A stretch of DNA of 64,000 bases from JAWVFM01 sp963739355. Its GTDB lineage: Bacteria; Actinomycetota; Thermoleophilia; Solirubrobacterales; 70-9. The notes under the pieces are model-generated. The model saw only the letters and a program-made list of their open reading frames with translations. It searched no databases and was not told the DNA's origin. The stretch covers positions 124,001-188,000 of the forward strand of contig CAVUAD010000001.1 in NCBI GenBank assembly GCA_963739355.1. Direction: 5' to 3'. Made by a program: the position numbers and the translations under genes. This document shows positions 32,073 through 41,200 of the stretch, in pieces (within the stretch, counting starts at the first letter, position 1; each line of letters starts with the position of its first letter).

Positions 32073-34217
32073 TTGCACGTGAACGAGCGTGGGATCGCTT
32101 CGCGGGTGCTCGTCGTCCTCGCGTCCGTCGTGCTCTTCCTGGCGTTGGTCGTGGGCTACGTCAAGCGGGCCGCGATCGACTCGGATCAGTTCGCAAACCG
32201 GGCGACCGTCGCGCTGCAAAGCGAGTCCGTCCGCAACCTGATCGCGCGGGACGTGACTGACAAGATCGTCCTCCATCGGCAGGGGGACCTGATCGCGGCG
32301 CGGCCGATCATCGAGTCCGTCGTCTCCGGCGTGGTCGGGAGCTCTGCGTTCACCGACCTCTTCCGCTCCGGCGTCGGCGACCTGCATCGCGCGTTCTTCG
32401 AGGGCTCCGATGGGACGCTGACGCTCACCGTCGCCGACATCGGGACCGTCGTGGCGGCGGCGCTGGAAAAGCTGCGCCCGAGCCTCGCCGGCCGGGTCGA
32501 TCACACGGCCTCGAGGGTCTCGCTGATGTCGAGCGACGTCGGGTCCCTGAGCGCGACGGTCGCCCACGCCGCCAATCAGGTCAGATGGATCGCAACCGTG
32601 CTGGTCGTGCTCTTCATTGGACTCGCGGCGGCGGCCGTCGCCGTAGCGCGGGAGCGCCGCCGAGCCGTCATCGCCCTCGGAATCGGAGCGATCGTGGTGG
32701 GCTTCGTGATCGCGGTGGCGCTGGGAATCGGCCGCTCCGTCGCCATCCACCACGTCGACGGGCCGGAGGCTCAGGCGGCCGCCGGCGCGGTCTGGGACGC
32801 CTTCCTTCACGACCTCCACACGGCCGCCTGGATCGTCGCCGGCATCGGCGCGGTCACGGCCGCGACCGCCGCGTCGCTGATCCGCCCCGTGGAGATCGAC
32901 GAGCCCCTGCGGCGCATCGGCCGCGCGATCGCCACCGAGCCCGAGCGCCCGGCGCTTCGGGCGCTTCGTGGCGTGGCTCTGCTCGCGGCCGGGATCATGG
33001 TGCTGGCCGAGACCTCCTGGGTCGTGACCTTCGTGCTCACGCTCGTCGGGATCTACCTCGTCTACGCGGGGATGTCGATTCTGCTGCGGCTCATCCAGAG
33101 GTCCCAGCCGGAGCCGGTCCCAGGCGCTCCGGAGACGCCCCCGGTCCGCTGGCCGCTGCGCCCCATCGCGGTGGCGGCCTTCGGCGCGGCGGTCGTCGTG
33201 ATCGCCGCCGGTGCCTTCGTCGGCTCGGGAGGCGTGAGCGCGCCGGCTCCTCCCGCGGCCCCGTGCGACGGCAGCCTCGAGCTGTGCGACCGGCCGCTCA
33301 ACGACGTGGCGCTGCCGGCGACGCACAACTCGATGTCGGTGCCGCTTCCGGGCTGGTACTCCTCCGAGCAGGACCGGCCGATTCCGCAGCAGCTTAAGGA
33401 CGGCATCCGCGGGCTTCTCATCGACACCCACTACGGTGACAAGCTTCCCGACGGCAGGGTGCGCACCGATCTCGAACGCAGCGGCGGGCTCGACAAGGTG
33501 GTTGCCGATACCGACCTGAGCCCAACCGCGGTTGACGCCGCGATGCGCATCCGCGACAGGCTCGGCTTCTCCGGCGAGGGGAAGCCCGGGATCTTCCTCT
33601 GCCACTCGTTCTGCGAGCTCGGCGCGACGCCGCTCTCCGAGGCCCTCGACCAGCTCCACGAGTTCCTGGTCGCGAACCCGCAGCAGGTCGTGGTGGTGAT
33701 CAACCAGGACGCGATCACCCCCAAGGACTTCGTCGGCGCGGTCAAGCAGGCGGGGCTCGCCGACATGGCGTACCGCGGCCCCGTGGACGGCCAGTGGCCG
33801 ACCCTTCAGGAGATGATCGACAGCGGCCGGCGGGTGGTGTTCCTGGCCGAGGAGCACGCCGGCGCGGCCCCCTGGTACCGGTTGGCCTACGACGGCGCGA
33901 CCCAGGAGACCCCATACACCTTCCCCAAGACCGCCGAGCTCACGGACCCGAAGCTGGTCGCGGCCAGCTGCGAGTCCAACCGCGGCACCAAGGGCGCGCC
34001 GCTCTTCCTCTTGAACCACTGGATCAGCACGGACCCGATTCCGCTGCCCTCCGATGCGGCGAAGGTCAACTCGTATGAGCCCCTCCTCCACCGGGCGCGG
34101 GAGTGCGAGCGAATCCGCGGCCAGATCCCGAACCTGATCGCCGTCAACTTCTACCGGCAGGGCGACCTGTTCAAGGTGGTCGACACGCTCAACGGCGTTG
34201 CGGGCTCGGACGGCTAA
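32073..34217 (+). CDS. Membrane protein with C-terminal PI-PLC X-like domain
   Basis: A 714-residue two-part protein. The N-terminal 400 residues have a membrane segment near 10-30, an external helical region and three to five more membrane segments (ATVLVVLFIGLAAAAVAVA, GAIVVGFVIAVALGIG, VTFVLTLVGIYLVYAGM, PIAVAAFGAAVVVIAAG). The C-terminal 300 residues form a phosphatidylinositol phospholipase C-like barrel: LNDVALPATHNSMS and IRGLLIDTHYG hold the first catalytic His and metal-side residues, and GIFLCHSFCELG holds the second His. It probably cleaves a phosphodiester on the outer face. The start is TTG 32073 or, perhaps better, GTG 32079. Confidence 0.8.
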   Translation: MHVNERGIASRVLVVLASVVLFLALVVGYVKRAAIDSDQFANRATVALQSESVRNLIARDVTDKIVLHRQGDLIAARPIIESVVSGVVGSSAFTDLFRSGVGDLHRAFFEGSDGTLTLTVADIGTVVAAALEKLRPSLAGRVDHTASRVSLMSSDVGSLSATVAHAANQVRWIATVLVVLFIGLAAAAVAVARERRRAVIALGIGAIVVGFVIAVALGIGRSVAIHHVDGPEAQAAAGAVWDAFLHDLHTAAWIVAGIGAVTAATAASLIRPVEIDEPLRRIGRAIATEPERPALRALRGVALLAAGIMVLAETSWVVTFVLTLVGIYLVYAGMSILLRLIQRSQPEPVPGAPETPPVRWPLRPIAVAAFGAAVVVIAAGAFVGSGGVSAPAPPAAPCDGSLELCDRPLNDVALPATHNSMSVPLPGWYSSEQDRPIPQQLKDGIRGLLIDTHYGDKLPDGRVRTDLERSGGLDKVVADTDLSPTAVDAAMRIRDRLGFSGEGKPGIFLCHSFCELGATPLSEALDQLHEFLVANPQQVVVVINQDAITPKDFVGAVKQAGLADMAYRGPVDGQWPTLQEMIDSGRRVVFLAEEHAGAAPWYRLAYDGATQETPYTFPKTAELTDPKLVAASCESNRGTKGAPLFLLNHWISTDPIPLPSDAAKVNSYEPLLHRARECERIRGQIPNLIAVNFYRQGDLFKVVDTLNGVAGSDG

Positions 34218-34248
34218 GCTCGTCGCACCGCCACGGAGAGGAGACCCC

Positions 34249-35706
34249 ATGTCGATCGTCGAAGCCGGCCCCGCAAGCGGCGACGCCGCAGCCGTCGAGG
34301 AGCTCGAGGAGATCGTCGAGCGCCAGCGCGCCGCGTTCCAGGCCCACCCGTACCCCTCGCTCTCCGAGCGGCTCGAGCTGCTCGGCGCGATCGCGGTGAT
34401 GGTGATGACCCATCGCACCGAGATCGAGGACGCCATGAGCTCCGACTTCGGCGTCCACCCGAAGCTGGCCACGGACCTGGTCGAGGTGCTGGGCGTCGCC
34501 GGCCGCGCCGCGTATGCGGCGGAGCAGCTGGAGACGTGGATGAATCCCGAGCCTCGCTACACGGACCCGGCCCTCTTCGGGTCCGGGCGGGCCTTCGTGC
34601 AGCCGCAGCCGAAGGGAGTGATCGGCAACATCAGCCCCTGGAACTTCCCCTTCGACCTCACCGTCGGGCCGCTCGTGGAGATGCTCGCCGCCGGCAACCG
34701 CGTGGTGATGAAGCCCTCCGAGTACACGCCCGCCTGCTCGGAGGTCCTGCGCGACATGGTGCGCGAGACCTTCGACCGCGATCGCGTCGATGTGGCGGTC
34801 GGCGGCCTCGATCTCGCCAAGGCGTTCACGGGCGTCCGCTGGGACCACCTGCTGTACACGGGGAGCCCGGGGATCGGCCGCGAGATCGCCAAGGCGGCCG
34901 CGGAGCAGCTGGTGCCGACGACGCTCGAGCTCGGCGGCAAGTGCCCGGCGATCCTGACGGACGACGCGATCGACGCCGAGTCGGTCAAGCAGATCCTCGG
35001 CACCAAGGCGCTGAAGAACGGGCAGATGTGCATCTCCGTGGACTACTGCCTCGTTCCGCGCGACCGCGTCGAGGAGTTCGCGAGCCTGGCCGCCGACCAC
35101 GTCCGCGAGGCGATGCCCGGCTTCCAGAACTCGGAGAGCAACACGGGGATCATCACCACGCGCCACCTCGAGCGAATCCAGCGCCTGCTCGCGGACGCGG
35201 AGGCGCGCGGCTGCGACGTGCGCCCGCTCGAGACGGGCGGCCAGGTCGACCCCGACACCCGCCAGCTGCCGATGTCGCTGGTTCTCGATCCTCCCGACGA
35301 CATCGGCCTGATGCAGGAGGAGATCTTCGGGCCGATCCTGCCGGTCAAGGCCTACGACGAGCTCGACGAGGCGCTCGAGTACGTGAACGCGGGAGAGCGC
35401 CCGCTGGCGCTCTACGTGTTCTCGAAGGACGAGACGGTTGCCGACGACGTGCTGCGCAGGACGACCTCCGGCGGGGCGTGCGTCAACGCCGCGGCGGCGC
35501 ACGGCGCCCTGCCCTCGCTGCCGTTCGGCGGTATCGGGCAGAGCGGCTCGGGACGCCACCACGGAGTCGAGGGCTTCCGCGAGTTCTCGAACCAGCGGGC
35601 CGTGTTCGTCCGCGGCGAGGGCGACATGATCGAGGCCTTCGCGCCGCCCTACGGCGCGGCGGCGCAGGCCGTGGTCGGCGCCGCCTTCGAGGCGGCCGGC
35701 CAGTAG
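34249..35706 (+). CDS. Aldehyde dehydrogenase, coniferyl-aldehyde type
   Basis: NAD(P)-dependent aldehyde dehydrogenase of 485 residues. IGNISPWNFPFDL, MKPSEYTPACSEV and GSPGIGREIAK contact the cofactor; the general base Glu is in TLELGGKCP and the catalytic Cys in NGQMCISVDYC. The short N-terminus and QMCISVDY are typical of coniferyl aldehyde dehydrogenase (CalB-like). A good ribosome site (GGAGAGGAGA) lies 4 nt before ATG 34249, and TAAGCT at 34215 may be its -10. It is convergent with the acyl-CoA ligase gene. Confidence 0.88.
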   Translation: MSIVEAGPASGDAAAVEELEEIVERQRAAFQAHPYPSLSERLELLGAIAVMVMTHRTEIEDAMSSDFGVHPKLATDLVEVLGVAGRAAYAAEQLETWMNPEPRYTDPALFGSGRAFVQPQPKGVIGNISPWNFPFDLTVGPLVEMLAAGNRVVMKPSEYTPACSEVLRDMVRETFDRDRVDVAVGGLDLAKAFTGVRWDHLLYTGSPGIGREIAKAAAEQLVPTTLELGGKCPAILTDDAIDAESVKQILGTKALKNGQMCISVDYCLVPRDRVEEFASLAADHVREAMPGFQNSESNTGIITTRHLERIQRLLADAEARGCDVRPLETGGQVDPDTRQLPMSLVLDPPDDIGLMQEEIFGPILPVKAYDELDEALEYVNAGERPLALYVFSKDETVADDVLRRTTSGGACVNAAAAHGALPSLPFGGIGQSGSGRHHGVEGFREFSNQRAVFVRGEGDMIEAFAPPYGAAAQAVVGAAFEAAGQ

Positions 35707-35712
35707 GCCGGC
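35695..35712. terminator. GC hairpin between convergent genes
   Basis: GCCGGCC-AGTA-GGCCGGC is a perfect 7-bp stem with a tetraloop, placed on the aldehyde dehydrogenase stop and directly before the convergent ligase stop. There is no T-tract. Confidence 0.45.
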
Positions 35713-37236
35713 TCAGCGCAGCGGCTCGCCCCAGTCGGTCTCGTCGCGGAGCTCCCCCTTCAGGACCTTGCCGCCCGGGTTGCGCGGCAGGGGCTCCTCG
35801 CGCAGGGCGAGGTACTGGGGAATCTTGAAGTCGGCGAGGCGCTCGCGCGCGTACGCGAGCACGGCGTCGACGTCGACTCCCTCCTCGCCGGCGGGGACGA
35901 TGACCGCTCCGACCTTCTCGCCCATCATGTCGTCGGGCACGCCGACCGCCGCCACCTCGCCCACGCCCGGCGCGCCGGCGAGCGCACTCTCGACCTCGAT
36001 CGAGTAGACGTTCTCGCCGCCGCGGTTGATCATGTCCTTCATGCGGTCGACGATGTAGAGCAGCCCGTCATCGTCGATGCGGGCCAGGTCCCCGGTGTGG
36101 AGCCAGCCGTCCGCGAACGTCTCCGCGGTCGCCTCGTCCTTGTTCCAGTAGCCCTGCACCACGTTCTCCCCGCGCACCAGCAGCTCGCCGACGCCGGTCT
36201 CCGAATCGGGCTCGTCGATGGCCAGGTCGCAGACGGGCATCGCGAAGCCCACCGAGTCCGCGTGCTCGGCGGCCTCCTCGTGCGGGAGGTAGCTGGTGAG
36301 GGACGAGGTCTCCGTGAGGCCGAAGCCGTTGCCGACGCGGGCCTGGGGGAAGGCCGCCATGATCTGCTTCACAGCGCTCGCGGCGATGGGCGCGCCGCCG
36401 TAGGAGACGAAGGCGACCGCGCTCAGGTCGACCTCGGCGAAGGCCGGATGGCGGGTCATGGCGTGGTAGATCGCCGGGACGGATGTGAGCATGTCGACGC
36501 GCTCGTCAACGGCGGTGCGCAGGAAGCCCTCCAGGTCGAGCGGGTTGGGGAGGACGAAGACGCGGCCACCGACGTCCAGCGTGATCACCAGCTGGCTGTT
36601 GCAGCCGGTGACGTGGAAGAGCGGGACGTTGATGATCGTCGCGTGCTCCGCGCCCGTCTCCCGGCTGAGGCCGACGCAGCGCACGGCGTTCTCGCTGTTC
36701 GCGAGGAAGTTGGCGTGCGAGGTCATCGCGCCCTTCGGGAAGCCGGTCGTGCCGCTCGTGTAGAAGATCGCCGCCAGGTCGCCGGGCTTCAGCCCTTCGT
36801 CGACCACGGGCTCGCCGTCGGGAAGGTCGCCGAACACGTGGGAGGCGCCGGAGTCGTCCATCACGTACTGCGCCTCGGAGTCCGTGAACCGGGTGTTGAC
36901 GGGCACGACGACCGCGCCGGCGAGCTGCGCGCCCCAGAACGCGAGCACCCAGTCCAGGCCGTTCGGGAGGCGAATCGCGACGCGATCTCCGCGCCCGACG
37001 CCCTCGGCGCGAAGGCCGCCGGCGACGCGCGCCGAGCGGTCCCACAGCTCGGAGTAGGTGACGCGCCCGCCGCCGATCTCGGCGACCGCAAGTGCGTCCG
37101 GGTGGCGCTCCACGCTCGCCCGCAGCATGTGCACGAGCGAGTCCGGGCGCCCGGTGTAGCGGGCGATCCCGTCCGGACCACGCTCGATGCCGGACCTCTC
37201 GAAGGGGTTGCGGCCGCGTGGCGCCGGCTCGGGCAT
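35713..37236 (-). CDS. Class I adenylate-forming acyl-CoA ligase
   Basis: Acyl- or aryl-CoA synthetase of 507 residues. The AMP-binding P-loop is YTSGTTGFPKGA; GNGFGLTETSS and LHTGDLARIDDDGLLYIVDR are the core motifs A5/A7-like, and the C-terminal catalytic Lys is in GGKVLKGELRD. It activates a carboxylate, fatty or aromatic, to its CoA ester. The adjacent aldehyde dehydrogenase would supply such an acid, though it is convergent. ATG 37236 is chosen for GGGAGG 6 nt upstream; it begins 2 nt after the cydB stop. Confidence 0.9.
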   Translation of the reverse strand: MPEPAPRGRNPFERSGIERGPDGIARYTGRPDSLVHMLRASVERHPDALAVAEIGGGRVTYSELWDRSARVAGGLRAEGVGRGDRVAIRLPNGLDWVLAFWGAQLAGAVVVPVNTRFTDSEAQYVMDDSGASHVFGDLPDGEPVVDEGLKPGDLAAIFYTSGTTGFPKGAMTSHANFLANSENAVRCVGLSRETGAEHATIINVPLFHVTGCNSQLVITLDVGGRVFVLPNPLDLEGFLRTAVDERVDMLTSVPAIYHAMTRHPAFAEVDLSAVAFVSYGGAPIAASAVKQIMAAFPQARVGNGFGLTETSSLTSYLPHEEAAEHADSVGFAMPVCDLAIDEPDSETGVGELLVRGENVVQGYWNKDEATAETFADGWLHTGDLARIDDDGLLYIVDRMKDMINRGGENVYSIEVESALAGAPGVGEVAAVGVPDDMMGEKVGAVIVPAGEEGVDVDAVLAYARERLADFKIPQYLALREEPLPRNPGGKVLKGELRDETDWGEPLR

Positions 37237-37238
37237 GC

Positions 37239-38264
37239 TCAGCCTCCCTCGGGCGAAGCCGGCTCGGGCTCGGGCTCCGTTCGGAAGAACATCCTGTAGG
37301 CGAAGACGAAGTAGACGGCGGCAAGCGCCATGCCGATCGGCCACCAGACGAGCGCGGTCTTGAGCGCATGGGTGCCGGCCGCAGCGTCGTCGATCGACAG
37401 GCCGTTTGGGCTGCCCTGGTGCGCGGGAAGGATGTTCGGGTAGATGCCCGCGGCCATCGTCGTGAGCAGGCCGACGATGAAGAGCGACGACGCCATGAAC
37501 CCCCGCAGCCACTCTCCGCGGCGCTGGTAGACGAGCTGGGCAAGGAGCGCGCCCACCGCGAGCAGGGGGAAGACGAGCGCCCAGGGATGGTCGGTGAGGT
37601 TGGTGAGCATGTCGTGGCGAACCGCGTAGGTCGGGCCGATCAGGGCGACGAAGAGGAGCGCTCGCGGCCACCAGAGCCGCAGCGCCCAGCGCCGGGACCG
37701 CTCGCCGAGCGCTCCCCTGGTCCGCGTCGCCAGGAAGCTCGAGCCGTGTCCCGCGAGGACGACCAGCCCGAACACCCCGATCAGCAGCGCGTACCAGTTG
37801 AGGATGTTGAAGAGCGGCATGCTGAAGTAGCCGTCGGGGTCGAGCGGGACGCCGCGGACGATGTTGCCCAGCGCGACGCCGAAGACCAGGGCAAGAGCCC
37901 CGGAGGCAAGCGAGAAGACCACGTCGCAGGCGCCGGTCCACAGCGGGTTGTCGAACTGGTGGCGGAGCTCCAGCGCGAGGCCACGGCCGACCAGCAGCCA
38001 GAGCACGATGATCAGGCCGAAGTAGAGGCCGCTGAACGAGGCGGCGTAGGCGGCCGGGAACGTCATGAAGAGCACGCCGCCGCTGGCGAGCAGCCAGACC
38101 TCGTTCCCGTTCCAGACGGGCCCGATCTGCGCCGTCGCCCGCTCGCGCTCCTCGTCGGTGCGCCCGAGGATGAGGTGCATGGCGCCGACGCCGAGGTCGA
38201 AGCCGTCGAGGACGACGTAGACGGTCACCATCACCGCGAGCAGGCAGAACCACAGGGTGGTCAC
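37239..38264 (-). CDS. cydB: Cytochrome bd oxidase subunit II
   Basis: Membrane subunit of the bd-type quinol oxidase, 341 residues with about eight helices. The start TTLWFCLLAVMVTVYVVLDGFDLGVGAMH is the family signature, followed by GPVWNGNEVWLLASGG and ILPAHQGSPNGLSIDDAA. GTG 38264 is chosen; it overlaps the cydA stop by four bases. The cydDC assembly exporter is not in the window. Confidence 0.94.
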   Translation of the reverse strand: MTTLWFCLLAVMVTVYVVLDGFDLGVGAMHLILGRTDEERERATAQIGPVWNGNEVWLLASGGVLFMTFPAAYAASFSGLYFGLIIVLWLLVGRGLALELRHQFDNPLWTGACDVVFSLASGALALVFGVALGNIVRGVPLDPDGYFSMPLFNILNWYALLIGVFGLVVLAGHGSSFLATRTRGALGERSRRWALRLWWPRALLFVALIGPTYAVRHDMLTNLTDHPWALVFPLLAVGALLAQLVYQRRGEWLRGFMASSLFIVGLLTTMAAGIYPNILPAHQGSPNGLSIDDAAAGTHALKTALVWWPIGMALAAVYFVFAYRMFFRTEPEPEPASPEGG

Positions 38265-39679
38265 GTCGCGGCTCCCGTGGCGGTCGCGTCGCTGTTCGGA
38301 TCGCCGGGTGGGAGGTCCTCGGGCCCGCGGTTGATGATCCGCACGAGCAGCATCAGGTAGAGGATGCCCAGGAAGAGGTAGAGGCCCGCGAAGCCGAGCA
38401 GCGTGAAGAGGGCTGTGCCGGAGGGCACCGAGCTCGACGGGGAGGCGGCGTCGACCGTCCGGAGGAGCCCGAACACCACCCATGGCTGCCGCCCCGTCTC
38501 GGCGGTGGCCCAGCCCGCGATGTTGGCGATCATCGTGAACGGGAACGCCAGCAGCAGCGACCACAGGGCCACCTTCGAGCTGAAGAGCTTCTTGCGCCAG
38601 AGGAGGAACACGGCCCCCGCCGCGATCAGCAGGAGGATCGTTCCGAGGCCGACCATGATGTGGTACGCGTAGTAGACCAGCGGCACGGAGCTCGGCCAGT
38701 CCTTCTGCGGGATGTTGTCGAGCCCGGTCACTTCCGAGTCCCAGCGGTGCGAGGTCAGGAACGACAGGAAGTGCGGCAGGGCGATCGTCGACTGGAGCTC
38801 GCGCTTCTGCGTGTCCGGGTTCCCGATGATCACCAGCGGCGCCCCGTCGCTCGAGGGGAAGAGCCCCTCCATCGCGGCGAACGCGGACGGCTGGTGGATC
38901 GAGACGTTCTTCGCCTGCTGGTCGCCGGTGGGGAAGATCTGGAACGCGCAGAAGAACAGCGCCGCCACGACGCCGACCTTCACGCAGACCTTCGCGAACG
39001 CGTCGTGCCGCTTCGAGAGGAGGAAGAACGCGCCGGTCGCGGCGAGGATGAACGCGCCCGTGATCCCGGCCCCGCTCATGTTGTGCAGGTACTGCCAGGG
39101 CAGCCACGAGTTCGTCAGGAGGCCCCAGAAGGAGTCGAGCTGGACGTTGCCGTGGGGCCCGTTCGAGTAGGCGACGGGATGCTGCATCCAGGCGTTGGTC
39201 GCGATGATGAAGAAGCCCGACAGCCACGAGCCGCCGAAGATGAACAGCGCCGAGATCCAGTGGACGCGGGCGGAGACGCGCTCACGGCCGGCCAGGAAGA
39301 TGCCGAGGAAGACCGACTCGGCGAAGAACGCGAACACGCCCTCCATCGCCAGCGTCTGGCCGATCACGCCGCCGGCGTAGTTCGAGAACTTCGCCCAGTT
39401 GGTCCCGAACTGGAACTCGAGCGGGATCCCGGTGACCACCCCGAATGCGAAGTTGACGGCGAAGATCTTCGCCCAGAACCGCGAGGCGGACTCGTAGACG
39501 GCGCGCTCGGACTCGGTCTTGCGAAGCAGGGGGAAGCGGTGGTCCTCCCGGCCGAGGTAGGAGACGGTCTTCATCCAGGCGACGAAGAGCGCCAGCCCCA
39601 TCGTGATGATGGGGAAGAGGTAGTGGAACGTGACCGTCAGCGTGAACTGCAGGCGATCGACGGTGACGTGATCGCTCAT
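38261..39679 (-). CDS. cydA: Cytochrome bd oxidase subunit I
   Basis: Heme-bearing subunit of the high-affinity quinol oxidase, 472 residues and nine or so helices. RLQFTLTVTFHYLFPIITMG holds the first His ligand, and IGQTLAMEGVFAFFAESVFLG and GRQPWVVFGLLRT are conserved around the hemes and quinol site. The Q-loop is short, as in Gram-positive bacteria. With the bc complex at 3015-5299 this gives two routes out of the menaquinol pool. It heads the cydA-cydB-ligase unit. Confidence 0.95.
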   Translation of the reverse strand: MSDHVTVDRLQFTLTVTFHYLFPIITMGLALFVAWMKTVSYLGREDHRFPLLRKTESERAVYESASRFWAKIFAVNFAFGVVTGIPLEFQFGTNWAKFSNYAGGVIGQTLAMEGVFAFFAESVFLGIFLAGRERVSARVHWISALFIFGGSWLSGFFIIATNAWMQHPVAYSNGPHGNVQLDSFWGLLTNSWLPWQYLHNMSGAGITGAFILAATGAFFLLSKRHDAFAKVCVKVGVVAALFFCAFQIFPTGDQQAKNVSIHQPSAFAAMEGLFPSSDGAPLVIIGNPDTQKRELQSTIALPHFLSFLTSHRWDSEVTGLDNIPQKDWPSSVPLVYYAYHIMVGLGTILLLIAAGAVFLLWRKKLFSSKVALWSLLLAFPFTMIANIAGWATAETGRQPWVVFGLLRTVDAASPSSSVPSGTALFTLLGFAGLYLFLGILYLMLLVRIINRGPEDLPPGDPNSDATATGAAT

Positions 39680-39732
39680 TCACCCGGAGTTCTATCCATC
39701 CTTGGGGGCGATTGGCCGTCCGGGTGCGGCTC

Positions 39733-39738
39733 TACCTT
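39733..39738 (+). promoter_or_regulatory. Predicted -10 box of the YhaM-like gene
   Basis: TACCTT ends 8 nt before the ATG at 39747. Confidence 0.4.
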
Positions 39739-39746
39739 GAACCGAG

Positions 39747-40757
39747 ATGGAAGCGTCACCTCAGATCGCGGTCCAGGCACCCCTGGTTGACGCCAGCGCC
39801 GGCGGCCGCCGCTTCGTTCGCGACCTCCAGGAGGGGGACCGCGTGGCCGGTTGCTTCGCCGTCCGCGAGCGCAGCCGGATGACCCGCCGCAGCGGCGAGG
39901 ACTTCCTCAAGCTGGTCGTCGCCGACCGCACGGGCTCCCTCGAGGCGGTGGCCTGGGAAGAGGCCGACGCGCTGTTCGAGCTCTCGGCGCCGGGCGCCGT
40001 CGTCCACATCGAGGGGTCGTTCAGCATTCGCCCGCAGTACGGGCCGACGATCACGGTCAGGGCACTCCGGGTCGCGGACGCCGGCGAGTACACCGTCGAC
40101 GAGGTCGCCGATTCCTCACCCGTGCCGGTCGACCGCCTGGAGGCCGACCTGCGCGAGCTCATCGCCACGGTCCAGGACGTGCAGCTCCGCACCCTCCTCG
40201 GCCGGTTCCTCGACCCGGAGTCGCGGCTGTGGAAGCGCTTCAGCGTGGCGCCGGCGGCGAAGTACTACCACCAGGCCTACGCCCACGGGCTCCTCGAGCA
40301 CAGCCTCTCGGTTGCCCAGGCGGTGGGCACCGTCGCCTCGGCGTTCCCGGGCATCGACCGCGACATCGCCATCACCGGCGCCCTCCTGCACGACATCGGC
40401 AAGACGCAGGCCTACAACGACGACCCGCTTGCCATCGACCTCACCGACGCGGGCAAGCTCCTCGGCGAGATCCCGCTGGGCTACTACCTCGTGCGCCGCG
40501 AGATCGAGGGGATCGAGGGCTTCGAGCCAGAGCTCGCGAAGGCCATCCTCCACATCATCCTCTCCCACCACGGCACCCAGGCGAACGGCTCGCCCGTCGT
40601 CCCCGCCACGCGCGAGGCGACCCTGGTCCACGCGATGGACAACCTCGGCGGCCGGCTCGGCAGCTTCGACCGCATCGAGCGCGAGCTGCCCGACGGTCAG
40701 TCCTGGTCGCGCTTCGACCGGGCGCTCGACGGCTCGGCGTACTTCGGCCCGCGCTAG
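39747..40757 (+). CDS. OB-fold/HD-domain 3'-5' exoribonuclease (YhaM-like)
   Basis: A 336-residue protein in the layout of YhaM exoribonucleases: an N-terminal OB fold (FVRDLQEGDRVAGCFAVRERSR, then FLKLVVADRTGSLEAVAWEE) and an HD metal hydrolase domain with HGLLEHSLSVAQ, the HD pair in GALLHDIGKTQAY, and the later His and Asp in ILSHHGTQANGSP and LVHAMDNLGG. It would trim RNA or single-stranded DNA from the 3' end using a divalent metal. Confidence 0.88.
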   Translation: MEASPQIAVQAPLVDASAGGRRFVRDLQEGDRVAGCFAVRERSRMTRRSGEDFLKLVVADRTGSLEAVAWEEADALFELSAPGAVVHIEGSFSIRPQYGPTITVRALRVADAGEYTVDEVADSSPVPVDRLEADLRELIATVQDVQLRTLLGRFLDPESRLWKRFSVAPAAKYYHQAYAHGLLEHSLSVAQAVGTVASAFPGIDRDIAITGALLHDIGKTQAYNDDPLAIDLTDAGKLLGEIPLGYYLVRREIEGIEGFEPELAKAILHIILSHHGTQANGSPVVPATREATLVHAMDNLGGRLGSFDRIERELPDGQSWSRFDRALDGSAYFGPR

Positions 40758-40763
40758 CCGCTC

Positions 40764-40779
40764 GCCGCGGCCGCGCGGC
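40764..40779. terminator. GC hairpin between convergent genes
   Basis: GCCGCG-GCCG-CGCGGC is a perfect 6-bp stem filling most of the 22-nt gap between the stops of the YhaM-like gene and the reverse-strand gene that follows. There is no T-tract. Confidence 0.4.
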
Positions 40780-41145
40780 CTACTGGCAGGCCTGGAGCTT
40801 GTCGATGTTGCCGTTCGCCCGCTGAACGCACTTGAGGAGCCTCCTCGCCTCCGGGGGGAGGTTGGAGGTGTCCACGTTGCCCGAGGTGTGGATCACGGTC
40901 CGCACCTGCGTGCGGACCTTCCGGCGCACCTTCGGCGAGGTGATGTCGGACTGGTTCAAGGCGTGGTTGGCCGAGTGAAGACCGGCGTTGACGGAGTGGT
41001 TCACCGAGCGGCTGATGTCGTGGGAGACCGACTTTGTCGTGTCGAGGACCGGCCTGACGATCAGGAAGTAGACCGCGGCGAGGATGCCGACGGTCACCAC
41101 CAGCCGGAGGATCGCGCTGAGGAGGGTGCCGCCGACGTCGAGCAT
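40780..41145 (-). CDS. Small membrane protein, unknown function
   Basis: A 121-residue protein with one membrane segment near the N-terminus (ILRLVVTVGILAAVYFLIVRPVL). An amphipathic His/Ser/Asn-rich helix follows (VSHDISRSVNHSVNAGLHSANHAL), then a basic stretch and a C-terminal part with two Cys (LKCVQRANGNIDKLQACQ). No family is recognised. TAAGGT ends 10 nt before the ATG on the reverse strand, suggesting its own promoter. It may tether an external helical domain to the membrane. Confidence 0.6.
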   Translation of the reverse strand: MLDVGGTLLSAILRLVVTVGILAAVYFLIVRPVLDTTKSVSHDISRSVNHSVNAGLHSANHALNQSDITSPKVRRKVRTQVRTVIHTSGNVDTSNLPPEARRLLKCVQRANGNIDKLQACQ

Positions 41146-41200
41146 GGTCAGCGGAACCTTAACCCGGCGGAGGCCGCACGGGAGTGGACCTCCGCGAGCG

